Assembly (NCBI GenBank): GCA_019843655.1
Contig: JACDQD010000006.1
Coordinates: 27,050,246 to 27,114,245, forward strand
Direction: 5' to 3'
From: Lethocerus indicus
Lineage: Eukaryota > Arthropoda > Insecta > Hemiptera > Belostomatidae
Length of the DNA stretch: 64,000 nucleotides
The translations under genes and the position numbers were made by a program. Under the pieces are notes generated by a model. That model was not told where the DNA came from. It made no database searches and saw only the letters and a list, made by a program, of their open reading frames with translations. Shown here piece after piece: positions 43,101 to 52,100 of this stretch; position 1 is the stretch's first letter; each line of letters starts with the position of its first letter.

Positions 43101-46100
43101 CAATATTAAATAGTATATTATAACCTGTTTTAAATTATTTGGGCAATTCTACCTTAATTCTCAGTATCCTTCAATGCATGAAATTTACCAATTTTACAGT
43201 ATTCAGTTCAGATTTGAAGGAAAATTCGGTTCAAAACCTCAATTCCCTTCAGTTATTTTATTACCTACTCCCATCATATATTAAGTGGTGTGTACAGTCC
43301 CTATTCATAAAATGTTTCCACCAGTATCTCGGTTAAATTTAGCAGTTCACGGCTCCACAGTGAAGGTGATTTTTTTTTCAATTTTCTTTTTTAAATATCA
43401 GTTTTTAGAAAAAGAGTAAAGGAGGAAATTATCGAGTTCCAGGGCTGCGCGACTGATCTCTCTTTTATCCCGAAATAGTGCACTCTGGATGGAAAAGGCA
43501 TCGATAGAGGCGATTCGAAATTTCCGTCCTATCTCTCCCCGTTTATTTTCGATCCTCCCTCGGTTTTTACTTGTATTTTCCCAACGACCTGGAATAGATT
43601 TATCCGGTTTTACCGCGCGGCGTGTTTACCCCCTATGCGGGCTGGCAGGCAGATAACGCCACTCCCATGGCGCGCGCTCATAGTGCGTTACTCGGACGAG
43701 TTTTATTATTCAGAACGCGAATTGTTACCGACCAGAGGCGCACGTGCCCAGCAGTCAGTTCTATTAAAATCCGACGACTTCCTCCATTTGAAAACTGTCC
43801 GCAGCCCGCTCCTTATTCCATAACGGAGCCACGAGGCGCTACGCCAACATTGTTGAGTGCAAACGGACAGTGTTATAAAAAAAATATTATTTATTTCCTA
43901 AATAAACGAATTAATAGATTATAAGACAGTTCTCTAACTGGGGGTCACATTTTTGTGTGTTGTGACATTGAAAGCCAGTATAATATAGCGAAAAATGTCC
44001 AGTCGTCAACCCGGATTATTTTGGCAAAAAAACGATCGAACGTTGCCAAAAACTCTAAATCCGTCGCGCTAAAATTTCTCCCGCGATAATTACCGCCTCT
44101 CGCCTATTCTGACGTTTTTCACTGTACGCAAAATGTATTATACCTGTTTTGTGGTCTGCGAGGGGGGGGGGTTTGGAATACGGTAGATTTCGCGTATTTC
44201 TGACTCCTCGTCATCTTCAGTAGCGGTGTCAACACTTTGGAGTGTCACTGTCACTTCTTGCACTGGCGAGGTGGCGAAACCGATCTGGCGAAAGACCGAA
44301 CCAGCGAGAGTTGACTGAAACACGCGAAATCTACGGTATCAGATATTTTTTCAATTCATTTTCGGGCTTGAATATTTCATTCAGCGTTAGTTGAGTGGCG
44401 AATTATAATAATTCGATTTCGAGGCGGGCGTCCGATCTGCGCGCAGAAAGAAGTCGGCCGTTTCCAGACCGCGGAGAATGAAAATGACGTCAGACGGCCA
44501 AAATCTTTAAGAATGAAGTCATACTGACGAAGCAGCGCGCCTGTTCCGCCCGCTTGTAAACCGCTAATTGAATATTCCGTCGCTCCTGATTTACTCATTA
44601 AGGGGGACGCTGTCCACTCTCTTTGAGCGTATTCTTATGTCCTTCCGTTTTTTTTTTCTTCGTTCGCCACCCCTGAGTGAATTGTCGTGTAACGGAGAAA
44701 AATGGAAGGACGCTTTACCTGAAGTTTATTTAACTTTACAACCCAACTTTACTTAGAGTGAGCTTAATTTATTTCAATTAGTCAAATAGCTAACACGACA
44801 TGGCTTTACGAGGATAAATAAATTATACATACTGAATTTTATGTTTTTGTATTCTGTAAATGGATTTGACACACCTGGGCTAAAGGCCGCGATGTGGATA
44901 GCTCTGACAGGGCGTAGTGATTTCAAATCATAAACTATAAGTGTTTAGGTTGGTATCGAGCTCTAATGTATGTAGTGCATTAGTAATAATTTGTGTTTTT
45001 TCTCCTCTTCGCAGATCAGAATCGTGTGAATGGTGTTGTGGTAAGCGGTGGGGCCGGTAGCGGTGTCGGGGGCGGTGGGGGCGGTGACGGGCCCTCCGTT
45101 TCGGTGGTGATATGCGACGGGAGGAAGGTGAGCTGTTCGGGGGCGGCCACCCCCCAGGCCCCGGCCACCCCCCAGGAGGAGCCCGTCCTACTCCCGCCCC
45201 CGGGCCCCCTCATCCATCTGCCCCCGGACCCGAAGGCGCTCTCCGCCCTCAGACACGCCTCGGCCGGGGTCCAGGCACTCGGCGTACTCGTTAACTACCT
45301 CGTCTACAATGTAAGTATCAATGGTTAAAATTTACTGTAGGGGCCCCCGACGTTATCGGGTGTATTCGATGTATCGATATATACGCGTGAATCGATGTCG
45401 TCAACTTGGTCAGCCATATTTTTCTTCACATCGCGTACCTTTATTAAGGCGTCCGACGGGTTATTTTTTTTGTTTAGTAAAAGGAAAGAAAGTAATTGTG
45501 ACACGAAAAGAAATATATAAAAAAAAATAACCCTCCTAATTACAAAGGAATGATCAAAATAAAAAGCACAACCCGTCGGACGCCGTAAACAAGGGTACGA
45601 GATGTGAAAAAAACCCCGCCTAAAAATTATATACCCGGGTATATACGGGTTATATACCCGGTATACTCTGATAGAACGGGGTCCCTCGACCGAAACTTGA
45701 ACGTCCAGTTGAAAGGTTTTTGCCCTCTCAGGGGTGTATTACTAACGTAATAATACCGAAGATGACGAGACGTCAAAACAACCTTGGATGTCGTAGGGCT
45801 GGTTTCTCTAGCTATCGCAGATCTAAAGTTATAAAGAAAAATCCGATTTTCTCAGCCTTCCCCTAACCAAATCGAAGGGGGACTTTGGCAAAACTGACCT
45901 ATGAAACTCAATCCAAATTATGGAACGTGATTTCAATATATTGCCAACGTTGATTAAACGTAACAATGAAAGATAATGCCGGAACATCGTCAACCTGAAA
46001 ATTGATTGCATTTATGATAATTCGTGTAAAATAAAAGATAACGGTCGCATTTATGATAACGTGTACGGTACATGTAGGGCGGAGAAAAACCAATATTTGT

Positions 46101-49100
46101 GAATAAAACTTTGTATCAATGTCGTATTGCTCTCGATAAATGAATAACTGTTGTGCGTACATATATTTTCATATGCGTACGTTATTGTCTTCAACGAATG
46201 TATTTTGAAATTCCACAATTTACAAAACCGGTGACATATTCGATTCACCCACGATGAATTGAAATTAGACGCCGGGTGTATTTTAATTTTTGGATTTTTT
46301 CCGTGTTTCATTCATGCGGCGATGATGAATTACCAAAAGTCGAATCCCCGAGAATGTATTTGCCTGAATGTATTTGTTGTTTGTTGGAGCGAGAGATGAA
46401 ATTGTTTCTCGATTCGTGTAAAAGTGCAATAATTTCAACCTCGAACCGTATTCCTTTCATAGCGTAAACTTTCTCAAGCTGTACACGAATTAGGTCGCTA
46501 ATTGCGGACGGTTGCGCTGGATTAATTGACGCCCGCAAAATATGTTCGGAAGACGTTTCAAATATCGTCTGAAGGAAAAGTTTTCGATAGCGATTCAGCG
46601 TTAAACTGAAAATTGTTGTAAATTGTTGCCGACGAGAACTGACCTGATATTTGTAACTGATTTGATATTTGTGAACGGGCGAGATGCGTTCAATCTCGCA
46701 AAGGACAGGTCATGTTCTATTCTGGGTGTAAGTCAAGGGGGTTTGTCCCCTAACTCCGTGCCAATCCAATGGTGAACGTATTTAAAGTTTTAAGAGAAAG
46801 ATTTATCATTTTGGAAATTCGCCACTAGGGAAAATTACACTAGGACACTGTTCAAGTTCGACCCAATGTTCCGTTTACTTAGCTTAAAACAGTACAAAAA
46901 TGATTTTCCAACGAATATATGAATTAAGAAATTATTGGTTAGATTGGTTTTTCCGTACGTGATGTCTGATATTTGAATCTGCCGGTTGATAGGGGTAACC
47001 ATAAATTATTGTAATTAAAAAAAAAATATCGAAATTTTAAATCGTACTGAATCAAGCGTTGTGAATGAGCGAATTGCGAAACGATGGAAGAGTATTGCAT
47101 AAAATTTCTGTTATGACCGAAAATGGGGGCCGTATTTCATGTGTGTGAAGTTTGCGGCTGTATAGATTTGTTCCAGGTAAGTTGTGTTGAGTTAAACTTT
47201 CAGTCTAGGTCTAAAGAATTAATTATCAATTCACTTTTAAGCCACTGAGCGTAATATGAAAATATGTGTTTAAAAAAATTAGCGTTGGAAATTACTGAAA
47301 TTGTACCTACACACCAGTATGACGTTCAGTCTCTTCCTTAAAACGAAATTACAACATAAAATTAATTTCCCCACTCAATTATAATAGATACTTCTGCGCA
47401 TATTTGCAGAAGTATCATGAGGTACAATTACGCTAAACTCGAAAAACTAAAATAAAAATACACGTACAATAACAGTTCAATGTATTTTATTCTATATTTT
47501 CTAATATTCAATTGCGATATTAATGTATTCTTCTCCATTAGTTGGATGCCTTCTCAGCGCCCAAAGTGAAGAACGATTTGGAGAAGATGAAATCAGAATG
47601 GATAAAAACAAAACTGGAACTTGGTAAGATATATTGAAATTTATGAAACTGAAATAAGATTTTAATAAGCTATTCGTCGTATTTTTGGGCCGATTTTCTA
47701 CAAAACATATAATAATATAATGTTTGATAGATGTAGTATTTAATTATTCGTTCTGATACAGAGGAAGCACAGGCAAGCTACAATAGGCTTGAAGACAATT
47801 TTAATTCAGAGAAGATAGTACATGATAAAAAATTGAATGAATTACTCGAAAATTATAAAAGTGAACAGTCAAGGGCAGAGGTTAAACACCAATTGGAAAT
47901 TGAAAACTGTAAGTGTCCTACTGGATAAAAAATGTAGAAATACTATTTTTCCTTTCTTTAATAAATTTACATTATTAATATTTCTTGAATTTGTTTTCAG
48001 TAACCATAAAATACAATGAGAAGATAAATGAAATTGAAATGAAATTCAATAACCAGGTGAGAGACGTATACTTAAGACATATATTTTTCTTGTTTACGTA
48101 TATATCATATATTGTAGTATATAATGAATGATCAAGTTCTTTACTTTTGTTAGTTTTATTTTCCATTTGCAATTGTAATGTCGATATAATTTTATTTTTT
48201 CACGCGCCTTTGATTACCCACCGACGTTTTAATTCCAGGAGAAAAAATTAAAAAATCATTTCGAAAAGGAAATGGAAGATATTAGGAAAATGTATAAGTT
48301 GGAATTGGAAGAACTCAAAGCAGATCACGAAAAGGAATCGACGAAACTTAAAGACGCCATACAGTCCAGCAATAATAAGCTCGAGGAGACGAGGCAGAAA
48401 GAAGTCGAACTTGAGAAGCAAATTGAGCATACAAATATTGAAAACAGTGAGCTCAAGCAGAAATTGCAATTGTTTACAGAAACTATAAACAGTGACAAAG
48501 ACTCAAAATTGAAGGTAATTTTTTTATTTACTGTAAAGTGTTTGCCATCTGCTATGATTTTATTCTGATACTCTTGGCTCCAACTTAAATCTGCCTAACT
48601 TATCTCTCAACAGTTCTGAATTACTAATGTTTTATAAACGTCCTAGATTTCCTACCATATTTGATCAAAATATGGAAATTATCGTCATTTCTAGTTTAAC
48701 ATACCTGTTTTGTGGTCTGCGAGGGGTTGGAATACCGTAGATTTCGTGTATTTCTGTCTCCTCTCGCCATCTTCAGTAGCGGTGTAAGTCACTTTCGGCA
48801 CTTTGGATGTTTTTTGGGCATCCTCACTGCCCACTGTCACTGTCACTTGTACTGTAAGTCGCCAATACGAAAATGTAAGACAGACCTTTGTTGCGGGTTG
48901 TATTAGGTGCGCCGTACCATTGAAACTAGTAGCAGTAACAGTACAAGTGGCAAACCGATCTAGTGACAGAAACCGGTCTAGCAAAAGACCAAACCAGCGC
49001 GAGGAGACAGACACAAAAAAAATCTACGGTATTGCCTCTTCTCTTTAATAATTCGCGCGAAATAATTATTTGGTGACCGTAGGGGACGTTGCTGAGGATC

Positions 49101-52100
49101 AGCCAGCTTGAATCGGAAGTGTCTTCACTGAGATCCGTGCTCGAGATTCGCAGTGACGAGCTGCAGGAGCAGAGGCGCCAGAGCCAGGTGTGGCAGAGGG
49201 ACGCCGAGCAGCTTCCGCACGCCGTCCAGAAGATCACGACGCTGAAGGCCAGGCTTGAGGACCTGCAGGCCCAGCTCGAGCAGAAGGAGGCCCTCGAACA
49301 GTGAGTACAAGTATCCGCCAATTGGTATAGAAATTGCAGGGGTTGTCGGGCCCAGAAGATGGAACTAGTGAGAGTTCACCCCCCGGAGGGCCCCAAGCTC
49401 GGGTGGTTTCAAAAAGAACCCCAGGATAGCAGGTGGTCAACCCACGCTAACTGTGGTTCTTACACAGTAGTTAGTGAACATTAGTCAGAAGTAATATTTG
49501 GCAGGGAGGGTTTGTAGGACCCCGAAGATGGAACTAGTGAGAGTTCACCCCCCGGAGGGCCCCAAGATTGGGTGGTTTCAAAAAGAACCCCAGGATAGCA
49601 GGTGGTCAACCCACGCTAACTGTGGTTCTTACACAGTGGTTAGTGAAATTTGTCACAAGTAAAATTTGGCAGGGAGGGTTTGTCGGACCCCGAAGATGGA
49701 ACTAGTGAGAGTTCACCCCCCGGAGGTCCCCAAGTGTTTCAAAACACAGAAAGAACCCCAGAATACCAGGTGGTCAACCCACGCTAACTGTGGTTCTTAC
49801 ACAGTAGTTAGTGAACATTAGTCAGAAGTAATATTTGGCAGGGAGGGTTTGTCGGACCCCGAAGATGGAACTAGTGAGAGTTCAACCCCCGGAGGGCCCC
49901 AAGCTCGGTTGGTTTCTAAACACAGAAAGAACCCCAGAGTAGCGGGTGGTCAACCCATGCTAACTGTGGTTCTTACACAGTAGTTAGTGAACATTAGTCA
50001 GAAGTAATATTTGGCAGGGAGGGTTTGTAGGACCCCGAAGATGGAACTAGTGAGAGTTCAACCCCCGGAGGGCCCCAAGCTCGGGTGGTTTCTAAACACA
50101 GAAAGAACCCCAGAGTAGCGGGTGGTCAACCCATGCTAACTGTGGTTCTTACACAGTAGTTAGTGAACATTAGTCAGAAGTAATATTTGGCAGGGAGGGT
50201 TTGTAGGACCCCGAAGATGGAACTAGTGAGAGTTCAACCCCCGGAGGGCCCCAAGCTCGGGTGGTTTCTAAACACAGAAAGAACCCCAGAGTAGCGGGTG
50301 GTCAACCCACGCTAACTGTGGTTCTTACACAAAAAAATGAAAATTTGGCATTCATCTGAAGTGTTGGAAGAAATATTCTTCCAAAACAAAATATCAAATG
50401 GTATCTTCAATGCTTTGTTATAGTAGTGTTATTAATTGCCAGTTGTACTTAATTCAGTGTTATAAAACGTCCAGTTTAAAGGCTATCACACTTCTTATAT
50501 TTCAGTCTATTAACTTCGTTTGTATAACTTGTTTTAGGGAGCTTGTGAGGGAGAACAGAATGCTATCCGAGACGGTATCACTGGAGGCCAAACAGAAGAA
50601 GCGATTGTCAATGTACAATGAGGAACTTCAGTGGAAACTGAAACAGAACACCGAAGTTGCAAACGTTCTTGTCGCCCTTTGTGGAGATGCCAACTGTAAG
50701 TTTTTTTTTTTTATATTTTCACTATTACAAATATCCGATACATATAACAATTAATATTCGATAATATATAACATTGGGTACGTCACACATCTGATTTTAT
50801 GAAAGTTGTGTTCTTGGCAGCATATAAGAAAAATACAATTTCATATAACTAGGTTTATTGTATCGTTTTTATATGAAAAAATATAGTTTTAGCGCTAGTT
50901 GTATGCGTTGATCATAGCAATATGTAATTTAAATAAGCACATTTATATGGCTTCAGTGAATTTATGCATACCATGTAACTATTTTCTTATTGTAAACTTT
51001 TAAATGTAGTACAATCATGAAATGGTTTTAATAAAAACTTTTATAAATGATTATCATATATAAATTAACACATATTTGTGTTGTTTTTGTTTAGCCTCTT
51101 TGACTAACGCAGTGCGTATTCCAAAGCCTCCAAAAAGTACTAAGAAGTTAACATTTAATGCCAATGTTAGGAGGCCGTCTTCAGATGGAGACCAACCCGA
51201 ATCCAGGTACATTACACGATTTTAAATAAATACAAAATTAAAGCATATTTTTCCATATACATATCACCATAATTGATTCATCTTGCTTTCTATCCATCCA
51301 CCAGAAAAATTTATTTTTTCCAATTGAAATAATCACATACAACTTACATGTAGTAAATTCTATAACTACATGCACAATTTGTCAGAATGTAATAGTGTCG
51401 GCATATCAAATTATGTTCATTGTTCCTTGATTATGTGTAAGAAAATATAATTTTCCATTCACGTTTTATTGTCTTATTATTCTTGTTGTTATTTTATTTA
51501 TAAAAAGCAAGTGGAATATTTGTTTTTCTTCTTCTATAATTTAGCCTGTGCATATAACGATTTTTTGTGTCTGGCATTATTTAAATTCAAATCGAAAAGC
51601 AATCATCGTTTATAATTTTGCACCCGCTTGAGCACCTAATTACTTAATTATTTCATTGCAGTAAAGACATACATTATTAATTGAATTATGAAATCTTAGG
51701 ACCAGTTTGCCAGTAGAGTGTAACAGCTCTGGTAAAGTTAGTAAAAGGAATTAATTCCGGATGTTGTAGTAGACAGGCTGTCTAATTACAACTCGTAATT
51801 TCACTATTCGGACGTAAGTTTACTTTGGAATGCAAAATACATTATTCTTTCACTATTTTGCAATAAATTGTATTGGCTGAGTGTACAGAATCGACACGCT
51901 TCTTGGTGCAGTTATTCAGGCTAGAATGTAAATATAGCTTTCTCTTTAATTTTATTAACACCGTCCCTCCTCGTTCGTAAATAATCGTTTATATTATCGT
52001 ATTTCAGGATCCTTTCCGGAGATCAGCAGTGTCCCGCAGGAATAAGCGATTTGTTGCAAGGGTCGTCCCCGCCTTCCTCGCCCAAAGTAAAGGCGATAGT

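Larger units (their letters stand above)
25508..45014 (+). other. MTUS-like gene intron 1 (19.5 kb)
   Basis: Runs from the donor at 25,508 to the acceptor ...CTCTTCGCAG at 45,014. It contains the two candidate alternative first exons, several transposon copies, the 70-bp satellite and many microsatellites. Apart from those listed separately, I see no exon in 25.6-27.3, 27.5-28.9, 30.6-34.2, 34.4-36.0, 36.1-38.2 or 38.6-42.2 kb. Confidence 0.7.

Noticed and set aside
43925..44000. hAT-like terminal words (CTAACTGGGGGTCACA)
   Set aside because: No matching second end and no 8-bp target duplication could be found.
48691..49048. Open frames on both strands within intron 6, including one shared with a frame at 24.6-24.9 kb
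   Set aside because: Their similarity comes from the fold-back element present at both places, not from a conserved protein.
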